This document shows positions 27,389-37,341 of a DNA stretch of 64,000 bases, in pieces. Positions within the stretch are counted from its first letter, which is position 1. Every line of letters begins with the position of its first letter. Position numbers and translations under genes: made by a program. The notes beneath the pieces are model-generated. The model did not search any database and was not told the origin of the DNA. It saw only the letters and a program-made list of their open reading frames with translations. The stretch comes from Arthrobacter sp. M2012083 (lineage in GTDB: Bacteria; Actinomycetota; Actinomycetes; Actinomycetales; Micrococcaceae): positions 1-64,000 of the forward strand of contig NZ_AKKK01000025.1 in the NCBI RefSeq assembly GCF_000281065.1, written 5' to 3'.

Positions 27389-27841
27389 ATGAGTCTTGAC
27401 CAGTTGTACCAGCAGATCATCCTGGACCATTCCAAGCAGCGGCACGGCAGCGGCCTGGCGGAAACCGATGCTCCGGACGGTACCTCCACCGGTCAATCGC
27501 ACCAGCTGAACCCCGTGTGCGGGGATGAAGTGACGCTGCGGCTTGCGGTGTCCGATGGAACCGTCCAACAGATCAGCTGGGACGGCGCGGGCTGTTCCAT
27601 CTCCATGGCTTCCGCCTCGGTGCTCAGCGAACTGGGTGAGGGCATGTCCGTGGCGGAATTGCACTCCGTCATCGATAACTTCCGCGAGGTTCTCCGTTCA
27701 CGTGGAAAGATCCAGGCCGACCCCGAAATTCTGGGCGATGCCGCCGCCTTCGAAGGAGTGGCCCGCTACGCCGCCCGGGTGAAATGTGCCATGATTTCCT
27801 GGGTTGCCGCCGAGGACGCGCTCAACCAAGCCACCGCCTAG
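27389..27841 (+). CDS. sufU: SufU iron-sulfur assembly sulfur-transfer protein
   Basis: 150 residues of the IscU/NifU-N fold. Conserved Cys sites are NPVCGDEV, DGAGCSISMASAS and RVKCAMISW, with an Asp next to the first Cys as in zinc-binding SufU. The insertion between the second and third Cys is typical of SufU rather than IscU. It accepts persulfide sulfur from SufS. Second gene of the sufS-sufU unit; nhaA converges from the other side 22 bp later. Confidence 0.95.
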   Translation: MSLDQLYQQIILDHSKQRHGSGLAETDAPDGTSTGQSHQLNPVCGDEVTLRLAVSDGTVQQISWDGAGCSISMASASVLSELGEGMSVAELHSVIDNFREVLRSRGKIQADPEILGDAAAFEGVARYAARVKCAMISWVAAEDALNQATA

Positions 27842-27863
27842 GGGCCACCGCAGTAGGTCCGCG

Positions 27864-29189
27864 TCAGGCGCGGGCAAAAACGTCAGGAACCCCGTCGCCG
27901 TCGTCGTCCCGTTCTTCATCTGCCTGCACCTGGCGGTAGCGCCGGTTGCGGGCCTTGAGCACGACGGCGGCCAGCAGCGCCGAGATCAGGGAACCTGCCA
28001 GGATGGCCACTTTGGCGTGGTCGTTATGGGCAGAGCCGGCGCCGAAGCTCAACTCGCCGATCAGCAATGAGACAGTGAATCCGATGCCGGCCAGCAGAGC
28101 CAGCCCGAAGAGGTCAATCCAGGCGATGCTGGAATCCAGGCTTGCGCGGGTGGTTTTGGTGACCAGGAACGTGGTGCCGAAGACACCCACGGCCTTGCCT
28201 ACCACCAATGCTGCCACGATGCCCAAGGCAACCGGATCCCTCAGGGCGGCCCCCATGCCGTCGAACCCTCCCAAGGCCACGCCCGCGGAGAAGAACGCGA
28301 AGACAGGCACGGCGAAGCCTGCCGAGAATGGGCGTAGCTTGTGTTCGAGGTGCTCGGCCAGGCCCTCGGCCGGTTCTCCCTTTTTGCCGCTGGCCAGGAC
28401 CGGCACGGCGAAGCCCAACAGCACTCCGGCCACGGTGGCATGAATACCGGAGGCATGGACGAAGCCCCACGTGGCCAAGGCGAGCGGCAGTAGGAGGTAC
28501 CAGCTGCGGATCCGCTTCTGGACAAGGAACGTGAAGAGTGCCAGTGGAACCAGGGCAGCCAAAAGCATGAGGGGCTGGAGCCCGGCGGAGTAGAAGAAAG
28601 CGATGATGCCGATGGCGATCAGGTCGTCCACCACTGCGAGCGTCAACAGGAATGTCCGGAGCGCGGCGGGCAAATGGGTGTTGATGACGGCCAGCACTGC
28701 AAGGGCGAAGGCGATGTCCGTGGCGGTGGGAATGGCCCAGCCTTTGAGTGTTTCTCCGGCTGTTCCCAGGTTGAAGAGAACGTAGATCAACGCCGGAACC
28801 ACTACTCCACCAACGGCAGCGGCCACGGGGACAACTGCACGGGCAGGTTTGCGGAGTTCCCCGGCGACGAATTCCCGCTTGAGCTCAAGGCCCGCGAGGA
28901 AGAAGAACACGGCCAGCAAGCCATCCGAAGCCCAATGGCCCAAGCTCAGATCAAGATGCCAGGGTTCGTAGCCGATCTTGACGTCGCGGAGTGCGAAATA
29001 CCCGTCTGCTGCCGGGGAGTTCGCCCAGATGAGCGCCACCACGGTGGCGGCCAGGAGGAGGGCGCCGCCAACTGTCTCCGTGCGGAGGATCGAGAGGATC
29101 CTGCGGTACTCGGGGTAGCTTGAGCGGGAGAAAACTTTGCCGTGCGAGGGCTGGCTCGAGGGCTGGGGCTGGTTTGTCGGCTGGGGCAC
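27864..29189 (-). CDS. nhaA: Na+/H+ antiporter NhaA
   Basis: 441 residues. The GTG at 29189 is chosen because AGGAG lies five bases upstream; an ATG further up has no ribosome site. About 11-12 membrane helices. Family motifs: [40 protein letters not shown], and the paired aspartates in [20 protein letters not shown], the ion-binding site. The cytosolic tail is acidic ([13 protein letters not shown]). It exchanges external protons for internal Na+. Confidence 0.94.
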   Translation of the reverse strand: MPQPTNQPQPSSQPSHGKVFSRSSYPEYRRILSILRTETVGGALLLAATVVALIWANSPAADGYFALRDVKIGYEPWHLDLSLGHWASDGLLAVFFFLAGLELKREFVAGELRKPARAVVPVAAAVGGVVVPALIYVLFNLGTAGETLKGWAIPTATDIAFALAVLAVINTHLPAALRTFLLTLAVVDDLIAIGIIAFFYSAGLQPLMLLAALVPLALFTFLVQKRIRSWYLLLPLALATWGFVHASGIHATVAGVLLGFAVPVLASGKKGEPAEGLAEHLEHKLRPFSAGFAVPVFAFFSAGVALGGFDGMGAALRDPVALGIVAALVVGKAVGVFGTTFLVTKTTRASLDSSIAWIDLFGLALLAGIGFTVSLLIGELSFGAGSAHNDHAKVAILAGSLISALLAAVVLKARNRRYRQVQADEERDDDGDGVPDVFARA

Positions 29190-29274
29190 GGGGCTCCTCA
29201 AAGTGTGCGGGCATTTGCGGGTACTCCAAAAAAACGCCGACCAGACTTCCCGGCACACCACTACCCATCTTACT

Positions 29275-29324
29275 CAACTGAGTAGCAGATCGGGCCGTTC
29301 TGAACCTGATCTGCTACTCAGTTG
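29275..29324. repeat. Perfect 17-bp inverted repeat
   Basis: CAACTGAGTAGCAGATC (29275-29291) and its exact complement (29308-29324) surround a 16-nt loop; wobble pairs extend the stem a few more bases. It lies between the SCO4848-type gene and nhaA. There is no T tract on either strand, so it may be a factor-dependent terminator, a processing site or a protein-binding site. Confidence 0.75.
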
Positions 29325-29332
29325 GGTGAAGC

Positions 29333-29554
29333 CTAGGCGACCAGACCCGCGATCCCGATGGCCGCCGTCGCGAGTCCGAGCACCATGGAGATGGAGACCA
29401 GCACAACGTGGACCGTGAGGAACTTGGTGGCTTTCCCGGCAGCATCGCGGGCGCGTGGGTCCTTCATGACGCGCTTCAGGAACTGCGGCCACACCACCAA
29501 GGACCAGACACCGGCAACGATCAGGACAACCGCCAATATTGCGGGGATCTCCAC
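29333..29554 (-). CDS. SCO4848-family small membrane protein
   Basis: 73 residues with two membrane helices (PAILAVVLIVAGVWSLVVW and VHVVLVSISMVLGLATAAIG) and a short basic loop containing FLKRVMKDPRAR. Size, the GVWS..VWP.F motif and the two-helix layout fit the actinobacterial SCO4848 family, whose function is unknown. The ATG overlaps or abuts the stop of the DUF2505 gene (1-bp gap), so they form an operon. Confidence 0.8.
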   Translation of the reverse strand: MEIPAILAVVLIVAGVWSLVVWPQFLKRVMKDPRARDAAGKATKFLTVHVVLVSISMVLGLATAAIGIAGLVA

Positions 29555-29555
29555 G

Positions 29556-30053
29556 CTAGTGGCTTTCGAGCCAGGCCTGCGCCTGCTGCGACTGAATGCC
29601 CAAAGCCTTGCCCACCATGGGCTCGGCAGCGTCGGCGATCTTGCCGCCGAGGAACGGAACGGAGGAGGTCACATTGCCTTCGAGTTCGATCCGGGTGCTG
29701 CCGCCCTCGGCCACCAGGCGCTGGACCGCGGTGACATCAAGCGGAGCGCCCGAGATCTTCAGGGCAATCGTGCTGGAACGTGAACCGTCGGCAGCGGGAG
29801 CTTCCCACTTCTCGGTCTGGGTCACCTTGAGGGTCTCGCCAACGAACTTGCGGGCGATGTCCGGCAGGCGCGTGGTGGGCAGCGTGCGGACCGTGGTGGT
29901 GGTGAAAGCGCCGGCAGTGTCGCCGTCAACGGTGAACGATTCCAAGGAGCCGCCCACGTATTCGCTGGTGTGACGCAGGAAATCTTCGTTCACGAAGACG
30001 GCGGCTACGCGGTCAACGCTGTGGGGCAGGGTGGTGGATGCACTCAGGGCCAT
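29556..30053 (-). CDS. DUF2505 family protein
   Basis: 165 residues beginning MALSASTTLPHSVDRVAAVF, the family start. It has the alpha/beta pattern of an SRPBCC (START-like) domain and the conserved end block VPFLGGKIADAAEP. No signal peptide or membrane segment. DUF2505 proteins are actinobacterial with no known reaction. It sits directly before the SCO4848-type gene and after the SDR oxidoreductase on the same strand. Confidence 0.85.
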   Translation of the reverse strand: MALSASTTLPHSVDRVAAVFVNEDFLRHTSEYVGGSLESFTVDGDTAGAFTTTTVRTLPTTRLPDIARKFVGETLKVTQTEKWEAPAADGSRSSTIALKISGAPLDVTAVQRLVAEGGSTRIELEGNVTSSVPFLGGKIADAAEPMVGKALGIQSQQAQAWLESH

Positions 30054-30100
30054 GGGTCCTCCGTGGATGGTTGTGGTGAAGCTTTTTAGCTCCCAACATC

Positions 30101-31675
30101 CTACGGGGTCCGGGTGGAGGCGCTTGAACCGGCCTCCTGGAGGCTAGTGGCCGCGGCCGAAATATTGCGGGCCATTGAGGGAAAAATGAACCCGTGGAAG
30201 GGGTACACGCCAAGCCAGTAAAGCCTTCCAGCCAACCCGCGCGGGAAGAAGATAGCGCGTTGCTTGTAAAGGCTGCCGTCACCATCGGGCTCCACTGCCA
30301 GCTCAAGCCAGGCACCGCCGGGGGCCCGCATTTCGGCGCGCAACCGCAGCAGGTGTCCGCGGTCGATGGCCTCCACTCGCCACCAATCCACCACCTCACC
30401 TGTATTCAGGGTCTTCGGGTGCCGGCGACCCCTCAAGAGCCCAGCACCGCCCTGCAACTTGTCCAGCCAACCCCGGACCCGCCAAGCCAAAGGAAGGGAG
30501 TACCAGCCGTTCTTGCCGCCAATGCCCTCAATGATTGTCCATACGTGCTCCGGCTTGGCCTCGCTGTGGAAGGTCCGTTCGTCAAGGAACACCTTGTATC
30601 CGGCCCAGTCGGGGTCGCTCGGCAGGGGATCGGCGTCTATGCCCGCGTTCGCCCACGTCGTCTCAACCTGCCCGTCCCGTTCCTTGCCCAGCGCCAAGGC
30701 GACGGCGCGCCGGTAAGGCGTCAGGCCGCCGTCGGGCTGAGGAATGTACTCGTCGACGTCGTGCTCCCGCGACACCGCGTCGTGTTGCAGGGACTGCACC
30801 AAGGGGAGGGACATGGACAACGGAATGGGAGTCACCAGGGCGACCCACAAGCCCGCGAGCTTGGGAGCAGGCACCGGAAGCGCGACCACCAGCCGCCGGG
30901 GGAGCCCACGCTCCACGGCGTACTCGTTCATCATGTCCTTGTACTTCAGGACATCCCTGGAACCGACGTCGAAGGAACGGTTCAGCTTCTCCGGGAGTGC
31001 GGCTGCGGCCACGAGGTAATGGAGGACATCACGGACGGCGATGGCCTCCACGCGGTTATTGACCCAGCTGGGCGCGGGCATGACCGGCAGGGTCTCAGCG
31101 AGGTGTCGGATCATTTCGAACGAGGCCGAACCCGAACCGATCACCACGCCGGCTTGGAACACGATGGAGTCAACTGCAGACTCGAGGAACACCCGGCCCA
31201 CGGTCTCCCGGGACCGCATATGGATGGAGAGCTCCGCATTTTCCGGGTGCAGGCCGCCGAGGTAGACGATCCTTTCCACACCCGCATCCGTGGCTGCACG
31301 CGCCACGAGCCTGGCCATCGCTTCTTCCTTGGCTTCAAATCCGCTGCCGGAAGCCATCGAGTGGACCAAGTAGTAGAGGACATCCACCCCGCTCAGTGCG
31401 TCCGACAAGCTTCGGGCATCGGACAGGCTGTCCTGGATGATCTCAACCTGATCGTGCCACGGAACGTCGGCGATCTTCTGTGGAGTGCGGACCAAGACCT
31501 TGACCGTGTGGCCGGCTTCGAGGAGCCGGGGGACCAACCGCCCGCCGATGTAGCCCGTGGCACCGGTGACCAGCACCGTCTTAGTGTTCTGCGGGGTATT
31601 GGAATGCGTAGCTTCCGAAGGCTGCAAAGGAACTCCTGTGGCTGGGGGTAGAGGTAGGCTGGAATGACCCGGCAT
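30101..31675 (-). CDS. NAD(P)-binding SDR oxidoreductase with C-terminal DUF2867 domain
   Basis: 524 residues. The N-terminal atypical SDR domain has the glycine motif VLVTGATGYIGGRLVPRLLE (about residues 34-53) and an NmrA/YbjT-like layout. From about residue 345 a DUF2867 domain begins (DERTFHSEAKPEHVWTIIEG, LPLAWRVRGWLDKLQGG, PFHGFIFPSMA). The same fusion is common in Actinobacteria; the substrate is unknown. The first 30 residues are Pro/Ser-rich and a start closer to the Rossmann strand is possible. It diverges from mfd. Confidence 0.85.
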   Translation of the reverse strand: MPGHSSLPLPPATGVPLQPSEATHSNTPQNTKTVLVTGATGYIGGRLVPRLLEAGHTVKVLVRTPQKIADVPWHDQVEIIQDSLSDARSLSDALSGVDVLYYLVHSMASGSGFEAKEEAMARLVARAATDAGVERIVYLGGLHPENAELSIHMRSRETVGRVFLESAVDSIVFQAGVVIGSGSASFEMIRHLAETLPVMPAPSWVNNRVEAIAVRDVLHYLVAAAALPEKLNRSFDVGSRDVLKYKDMMNEYAVERGLPRRLVVALPVPAPKLAGLWVALVTPIPLSMSLPLVQSLQHDAVSREHDVDEYIPQPDGGLTPYRRAVALALGKERDGQVETTWANAGIDADPLPSDPDWAGYKVFLDERTFHSEAKPEHVWTIIEGIGGKNGWYSLPLAWRVRGWLDKLQGGAGLLRGRRHPKTLNTGEVVDWWRVEAIDRGHLLRLRAEMRAPGGAWLELAVEPDGDGSLYKQRAIFFPRGLAGRLYWLGVYPFHGFIFPSMARNISAAATSLQEAGSSASTRTP

Positions 31676-31736
31676 TCATCTGAATTTCCGGGCATTTGTG
31701 TTGCCTGCCCTTGGACCCACCCTAGGAGTTTCTGCC

Positions 31737-34700
31737 ATGAGCCTCAACGGTCTGCGCCGCGTACTGGCGGAGGACAAGACTTTTGCGCGCGTTCGTACGG
31801 AGGCACAGCGGTCCTTCAGCGACCGGAACGCCGACTACCAGATCAGCGCTCCCACTGGCATGCGTGCCGTGTTGCTCGCCGAAATGGCCGATGCGCTGGC
31901 TGACGCTGCTGCCGATGGCGCGGGCGCTCCCGTGGTCCTCGCTGTCACCGCCACCGGCCGGGAAGCCGAGGACCTCACCGCGGCGCTCGCTTCCTACCTC
32001 CCCGCGGAGTCCGTGGCCACCTTCCCCAGCTGGGAGACCCTTCCGCATGAGCGGCTCTCGCCCCGTTCCGATACCGTGGGCCGCCGACTCTCCGTCCTGC
32101 GCCGCCTGACACACCCTGAAAGCTCGACGTCGGCCCCCTTGCGCGTGGTGGTGGCTCCGGTTCGCGCCGTGGTCCAGCCCATTGTGGCCGGCTTGGGCGA
32201 CCTGGTTCCGGTGACGCTACAGGTAGGGCAGGAGCGTTCCTTCACCGAAGTTGTCAGGGCCCTGTCCGACGCCGCGTATGCCCGTGTGGACATGGTGACC
32301 CACCGTGGCGAGTTTGCGGTCCGTGGCGGCATCCTTGACGTTTTTCCACCCACCGAGGACCACCCCATCCGCGTGGAATTCTTCGGCGACGAAGTGGACC
32401 AGATGCGCTGGTTCGCCGTGGCCGACCAGCGCTCGCTGTCCGCACCCGGAATCCACCACCCCACCGAGCTGCACGCCCCGCCGTGCCGGGAAATCCTGAT
32501 CACCGCTTCCGTGATGTCCCGTGCAGCCAAGCTCAAGGCCGACATGCCTGCCGCGGCCGACATGCTGGAGAAGATCGCGGGCGGCATCGCTGTTGAAGGT
32601 ATGGAATCATTGGCCCCCGTGCTGGTGGATGCCATGGTCCCGTTCGTGGACCAGCTCCCGGCCGGCTCGCTTTCAGTGGTCATCGAACCGGAGAAAGTGC
32701 GCACCCGCGCGCACGACCTCGCAGCGACCAACGAGGAGTTCCTGGAAGCTGCTTGGTCAACGGCGTCCGACGGAGGTGCGGCGCCCCTTGACCTTTCGTC
32801 CCAGGCATCCGCGGACCTGCATGCCGCCAGTTTCCGTTCGCTCACCGACACCCGCTCTGCCGCCCTGGAACATGGCGTGTCCTGGTGGTCCATCACCTCG
32901 CTCGCCTCAGATGAAGACCTGGTCCTGGACATCGATGTCCTCAACATGCGCGCCCGCGAACCTCGTGGCTACCAGGGTGACGTGGCCGAAATGCTGGAGT
33001 TCATTGGCTCCCGAGTACGCGAGCAGTGGCGTGTGGTGGTGGTGACCGATGGTCCCGGACCCGCCCAGCGCCTGGCCGAACTGTTCCATGACGCAGACAT
33101 TCCTTGTTCCCGCGTGGAGTCCCTGGATAAGGAGCCCCAGCCGGGCATCATCGAGGTGACCACTGCCGCCGTCGGACGTGGTTTTGTCCTGGACGGCCTC
33201 AAACTTGGCTTGCTGACTGAAGCCGATTTGCTGGGCCGTGCAACAGCGAGCTCCACCAAGGACATGCGGCGCATGCCGTCCAAGCGCCGCAACGCCGTTG
33301 ACCCGCTGCAGCTGCACGCCGGCGATTTCGTGGTGCACGAGCAGCACGGAATCGGCCGGTTCGTGGAGCTGATTCAGCGGAAGGTAACGGGAACGTCGTC
33401 GTCCGATGCCGGTCTGCGTGAGTATCTGGTGCTCGAGTACGCGCCGTCCAAGCGTGGCGCGCCGGGGGACCGGCTCTTTGTACCAACCGACCAACTGGAC
33501 CAGGTGACCCGCTACGTGGGCGGAGATGCGCCGGCCCTGAGCAAGATGGGCGGCGCAGACTGGGCCAGCACCAAGTCCAAGGCCCGCAAGGCCGTCAAGG
33601 AAATCGCGGGTGAGCTGATCCGGTTGTATTCTGCCCGCATGGCCTCCAGGGGGCATGCTTTTGCGCCCGACACCCCGTGGCAGCGTGAGCTTGAGGAAGC
33701 ATTCCCCTATGTGGAAACGCCCGATCAGCTAACCACCATCAACGAGGTCAAAGCTGACATGGAGCGGGAGATCCCCATGGACCGGCTGGTGTCCGGCGAC
33801 GTGGGCTACGGCAAGACCGAAATCGCCGTCCGTGCTGCCTTCAAAGCCGTTCAGGACGGCAAGCAGGTGGCGGTTCTGGTGCCCACCACGCTCCTTGCGC
33901 AACAGCACTACGAAACGTTTACCGAGCGCTTCAGCGGCTTCCCCTTGCGCGTAAAGCCGTTGTCACGGTTCCAGAGCAGCAAGGAAGCCAAGGAAACGGC
34001 TGAGGGCGTTAAGAGCGGCGCCGTGGACGTGGTGATCGGTACGCACCGGCTTCTGTCCAAGGATTTCCAGTTCAAGGACCTGGGCCTGGTGATCGTTGAC
34101 GAGGAGCAGCGCTTTGGCGTGGAGCACAAGGAAGCGCTCAAGAAGATGCGTACCAACGTGGATGTGTTGGCCATGAGTGCCACGCCGATTCCGCGAACCT
34201 TGGAAATGTCGCTGACGGGCATCCGGGAAACGTCCACCCTGGCGACGCCGCCCGAGGAACGCCACCCTGTGCTGACCTACGTGGGCCCATATACCAATAA
34301 GCAGACCTCCGCCGCGATCCGCCGCGAACTCATGCGCGAGGGACAGGTGTTCTTTGTACACAACCGTGTCTCGTCCATCGAACGCATCGCCGCGCAGATC
34401 CGGGAGCTGGTCCCCGAAGCCCGGGTTGAAGTAGCCCACGGGCAAATGTCCGAAAGCCGCCTTGAGAAGATCATCGTGGACTTCTGGGAGAAGCGTTTCG
34501 ACGTTCTTGTCTGCACCACCATCATCGAGACCGGTCTGGATATCTCCAACGCCAACACCCTGATCGTGGACGGGGCCGACAAGTACGGCCTTTCGCAGCT
34601 CCATCAGCTCCGCGGCCGTGTTGGCCGTGGCCGGGAACGTGCCTACGCCTACTTCCTCTACCCCTCGGAGAAACCCTTGGGCGAGGTGGCGTTGGAGCGG

Positions 34701-35369
34701 CTCAAGGCCGTGGCGGCCCACAACGAGCTGGGCGCCGGCATGCAGTTGGCCATGAAAGACCTGGAAATCCGTGGTGCCGGCAACCTGCTGGGCGGCGAGC
34801 AATCCGGCCATATCCAAGGCGTCGGCTTCGACCTCTACATCCGGCTGGTGGGCGAGGCTGTTGCCGAATACCGTGGCGAGGCTGAAGAGAAGGCAGCCGA
34901 GATGAAGATCGAGCTGCCAGTCAACGCCCACCTTCCCCACGACTACGTGCCCGGTGAAAGGTTGCGCCTGGAAGCGTACCGGAAACTGGCCTCCGCCATC
35001 ACCTACGAGGCCATCGATGAAGTCCTGGCCGAACTCGTGGACCGCTACGGCGAACCGCCGCTGCCCGCCCAAAACCTCATCGCCGTGGCCCGCTTCCGGG
35101 TGGGTGCCCGCGAAGCCGGCCTGTCCGACGTCGCACTCCAAGGCAACTTCATCCGCTTCTCGCCGGCCCAACTGCCCGAGTCCAAAACCATGCGCCTGAA
35201 CCGCATGTATCCCGGTTCGCAGGTCAAGCCTGCCTTGGACGCTGTGCTGATTCCCAAGCCCAAGACGGCCAGGATCGGCGGACGCGACCTACAGGATGCC
35301 GAGATCCTGCAATGGGCCAATAACGTCATTGAAGCGATTTTCGCTGAAGTACCTGTAAAGGCTGGCTAA
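31737..35369 (+). CDS. mfd: Transcription-repair coupling factor
   Basis: 1210 residues; the ATG at 31737 has AGGAG seven bases upstream. Domain order: UvrB-like N-terminal module (to about 400), RNA polymerase-interaction domain (about 520-600, FVVHEQHGIGRFVEL), then the RecG-like translocase with Walker A SGDVGYGKTEIAVRAA, the DEEQRFG box, SATPIPRTL, and motif VI QLRGRVGRGRERAYAYF, and the C-terminal D7 domain. It removes stalled RNA polymerase and recruits UvrAB. The downstream YdjM-type gene starts 4 bp after its stop. Confidence 0.96.
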   Translation: MSLNGLRRVLAEDKTFARVRTEAQRSFSDRNADYQISAPTGMRAVLLAEMADALADAAADGAGAPVVLAVTATGREAEDLTAALASYLPAESVATFPSWETLPHERLSPRSDTVGRRLSVLRRLTHPESSTSAPLRVVVAPVRAVVQPIVAGLGDLVPVTLQVGQERSFTEVVRALSDAAYARVDMVTHRGEFAVRGGILDVFPPTEDHPIRVEFFGDEVDQMRWFAVADQRSLSAPGIHHPTELHAPPCREILITASVMSRAAKLKADMPAAADMLEKIAGGIAVEGMESLAPVLVDAMVPFVDQLPAGSLSVVIEPEKVRTRAHDLAATNEEFLEAAWSTASDGGAAPLDLSSQASADLHAASFRSLTDTRSAALEHGVSWWSITSLASDEDLVLDIDVLNMRAREPRGYQGDVAEMLEFIGSRVREQWRVVVVTDGPGPAQRLAELFHDADIPCSRVESLDKEPQPGIIEVTTAAVGRGFVLDGLKLGLLTEADLLGRATASSTKDMRRMPSKRRNAVDPLQLHAGDFVVHEQHGIGRFVELIQRKVTGTSSSDAGLREYLVLEYAPSKRGAPGDRLFVPTDQLDQVTRYVGGDAPALSKMGGADWASTKSKARKAVKEIAGELIRLYSARMASRGHAFAPDTPWQRELEEAFPYVETPDQLTTINEVKADMEREIPMDRLVSGDVGYGKTEIAVRAAFKAVQDGKQVAVLVPTTLLAQQHYETFTERFSGFPLRVKPLSRFQSSKEAKETAEGVKSGAVDVVIGTHRLLSKDFQFKDLGLVIVDEEQRFGVEHKEALKKMRTNVDVLAMSATPIPRTLEMSLTGIRETSTLATPPEERHPVLTYVGPYTNKQTSAAIRRELMREGQVFFVHNRVSSIERIAAQIRELVPEARVEVAHGQMSESRLEKIIVDFWEKRFDVLVCTTIIETGLDISNANTLIVDGADKYGLSQLHQLRGRVGRGRERAYAYFLYPSEKPLGEVALERLKAVAAHNELGAGMQLAMKDLEIRGAGNLLGGEQSGHIQGVGFDLYIRLVGEAVAEYRGEAEEKAAEMKIELPVNAHLPHDYVPGERLRLEAYRKLASAITYEAIDEVLAELVDRYGEPPLPAQNLIAVARFRVGAREAGLSDVALQGNFIRFSPAQLPESKTMRLNRMYPGSQVKPALDAVLIPKPKTARIGGRDLQDAEILQWANNVIEAIFAEVPVKAG

Positions 35370-35373
35370 CTGC

Positions 35374-36183
35374 ATGATGGGAGGACATCACGCCGCGTCG
35401 GGAGCCGCGGCGTGGATTGCTATTGCCTCGACCGGCCCTTACGCCTTGGGTTGGTATCCGTTGGATTCCACCGGAATCCTGATCGGCGCCATGGCGACGG
35501 CGGGAACTGCTTTGGTGGTCGACTGGGACCACCGCCACAGCACCATCGCGAATTCACTGCCGCCGCTGTCCAACGTGATTGCCGTGGGGATCGAAAAAGC
35601 CAGCGGAGGGCACCGCCAAGGGACGCACTCGCTGTTGGGGGCTTCCGCGTTTGTGGTGCTGGCAGCCATGGCAGCCCAGTTCCAGATGGTCACGCCGGTA
35701 GGCAAGCTCTCGATCGGAGCCGGGTTGCTGTGCATGTTCATGATCAATCTGGCGGCCAAGGCCTTGAATCTGTTTCCAAAGTCGGGGTGGATTACCAACT
35801 GGCTGTTCGCTTTGGTGATGGCCGGCCTGGTGACGTGGTTTGCGCCGGATCAATGGGGTTGGTTGCCACTGTCCATGCTCACCGGGGTAGTGGTGCACAT
35901 CGTGGGGGACATGATTACCGTCGGCGGGGTGCCGCTTCTATGGCCCATCGTCATCAAACCACCAAAATTCCTGCGAAAATCCATGATCCGGGGAATCTGG
36001 CGTCCCAATGGCGCTTTCTCCATCCCGTTGCTGGGGCGGGCCGGTTCCCGACGTGAATGGCTGGTCCTTATCCCTGTCAGCGGTTACGCCATGGTGGGCA
36101 TGGGTGCCGCCGCGTGGACGTTGGCGCAACAGCATTGGCCCGGCGTTCTAGCGGCCTTGGGCGGCGTAGTGCAACTGCCCTGA
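35374..36183 (+). CDS. YdjM/DUF457-type membrane-bound metal-dependent hydrolase
   Basis: 269 residues, several membrane helices. Putative metal ligands are the HH of MMGGHHAA, the D-x-D-x-x-H of VVDWDHRHST, the H-x5-H of GGHRQGTHSLLG, and HIVGDMIT. This arrangement defines the LexA-regulated YdjM / DUF457 family; the substrate is unknown. It follows mfd by only 4 bp and is probably cotranscribed with it. Confidence 0.83.
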   Translation: MMGGHHAASGAAAWIAIASTGPYALGWYPLDSTGILIGAMATAGTALVVDWDHRHSTIANSLPPLSNVIAVGIEKASGGHRQGTHSLLGASAFVVLAAMAAQFQMVTPVGKLSIGAGLLCMFMINLAAKALNLFPKSGWITNWLFALVMAGLVTWFAPDQWGWLPLSMLTGVVVHIVGDMITVGGVPLLWPIVIKPPKFLRKSMIRGIWRPNGAFSIPLLGRAGSRREWLVLIPVSGYAMVGMGAAAWTLAQQHWPGVLAALGGVVQLP

Positions 36184-36195
36184 TGGGAGTCCACA

Positions 36196-37332
36196 TCAGC
36201 AGTTCGTGCCGTTGTTGGCCACAATGTTTCCGGGTGCGTCCTCGAGCATGATGGTGCCGGCCTGGCAGGTGACGTTGTGGGTCACAACGATGTTTTCCAG
36301 GTCGCCGTGAAAGTTGAGCCATGGGCCTTGAAGGTCGAAGAATTCGTTGTTAATGACCGCTACATCGTGAACCGCCGCCCTGCCGCCGTCGTAGTAACCG
36401 GTTTTGATGCCATCGGGAGAACCCCAGAACCGATTGCCATCCACAGTGATGTTGTAGATTTCATGCTCGCCGACGGCCAGCTGCAGTCCCGAGCCGTGGG
36501 ATCCGCCCCGCACCACATTGTTTCTGTAGATCACGTCATACACTGACGCGCCGAGGGCTTGGGCCACAAGGCCGTCGTCTCCGTCGTCTCCCTGACGCTG
36601 GTCGACGGTGTTGCCCTCCACCAACCCTTTATGGGAGTCAGTGATGTGGATGCCGTCCAACTGATCGTATCGGTTGCTGCTGGTCACCAATGTGTGGTTA
36701 TCACGGACGCAGAAATTGCTGCTGGCCACCACGGCGATGGAGTACGTGTAAGGATTGCGGGTGCTGACACCCTCCACCAAGGCATTGCTGGAGTGGCGGA
36801 CGTCTATTAGATACTCATGCAGGCGTCCTGGCAGGTTCCCATCCAACTCGTCGCCATTTTGGTTCGCTGTGAGTTGTGAGATGGTGACATTTTGTGCGCC
36901 GTTGGTGGTGATCAGGGGGTGGCCGCCGAAAGGCCCCTCGAATTCAAGGAAGTCCGGGCCTGCTTTCAGGACGGTGCTTGGCCCGGCTCCCCTGAGGAAA
37001 ACATTGCTCTTGATAACCAAGGGGCGTTCCAGGGTGAAGACGCCCTCGGGCAACTGCACGATCGCGCCACCACTCCTGGAGGCGGAATCTATGGCCCGTT
37101 GCAGGGATTTTGAGGTGTCCTCGGGGTCGAGATACCCCTCCACCGTCCATTCTTTGACGGTGACGGCCTTGCTTCCCAACACATCGCAGGAGGCTGACTC
37201 CACGCGTTCCGGTGCAGCCGGCTGACTGAGGGCCCTTGCTGAACCGCAGCCGGTGAGAAGCAGGGTGGTCACCAAGGACACGCCCAACAAAAAGGAATGG
37301 CCCAGGCGGGAGCCCGGGCCATTCAACGTCAT
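36196..37332 (-). CDS. Right-handed beta-helix repeat lipoprotein
   Basis: 378 residues. Lipoprotein signal with lipobox LLLTGC (Cys about residue 29). The rest has parallel beta-helix periodicity: VKEWTVEGYLDPEDTSKSLQ (pectate-lyase-like opening), GAIVQLPEGVFTL, and repeated short turns around NVTISQ, NALVEGVS, NFCVRDN, KGLVEGN and VIYRNNVV. Such proteins are surface polysaccharide lyases or hydrolases, but no catalytic set could be assigned. It converges with the YdjM gene and follows a small membrane-protein gene on the same strand. Confidence 0.75.
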   Translation of the reverse strand: MTLNGPGSRLGHSFLLGVSLVTTLLLTGCGSARALSQPAAPERVESASCDVLGSKAVTVKEWTVEGYLDPEDTSKSLQRAIDSASRSGGAIVQLPEGVFTLERPLVIKSNVFLRGAGPSTVLKAGPDFLEFEGPFGGHPLITTNGAQNVTISQLTANQNGDELDGNLPGRLHEYLIDVRHSSNALVEGVSTRNPYTYSIAVVASSNFCVRDNHTLVTSSNRYDQLDGIHITDSHKGLVEGNTVDQRQGDDGDDGLVAQALGASVYDVIYRNNVVRGGSHGSGLQLAVGEHEIYNITVDGNRFWGSPDGIKTGYYDGGRAAVHDVAVINNEFFDLQGPWLNFHGDLENIVVTHNVTCQAGTIMLEDAPGNIVANNGTNC

Positions 37333-37341
37333 CAGCGGGGT

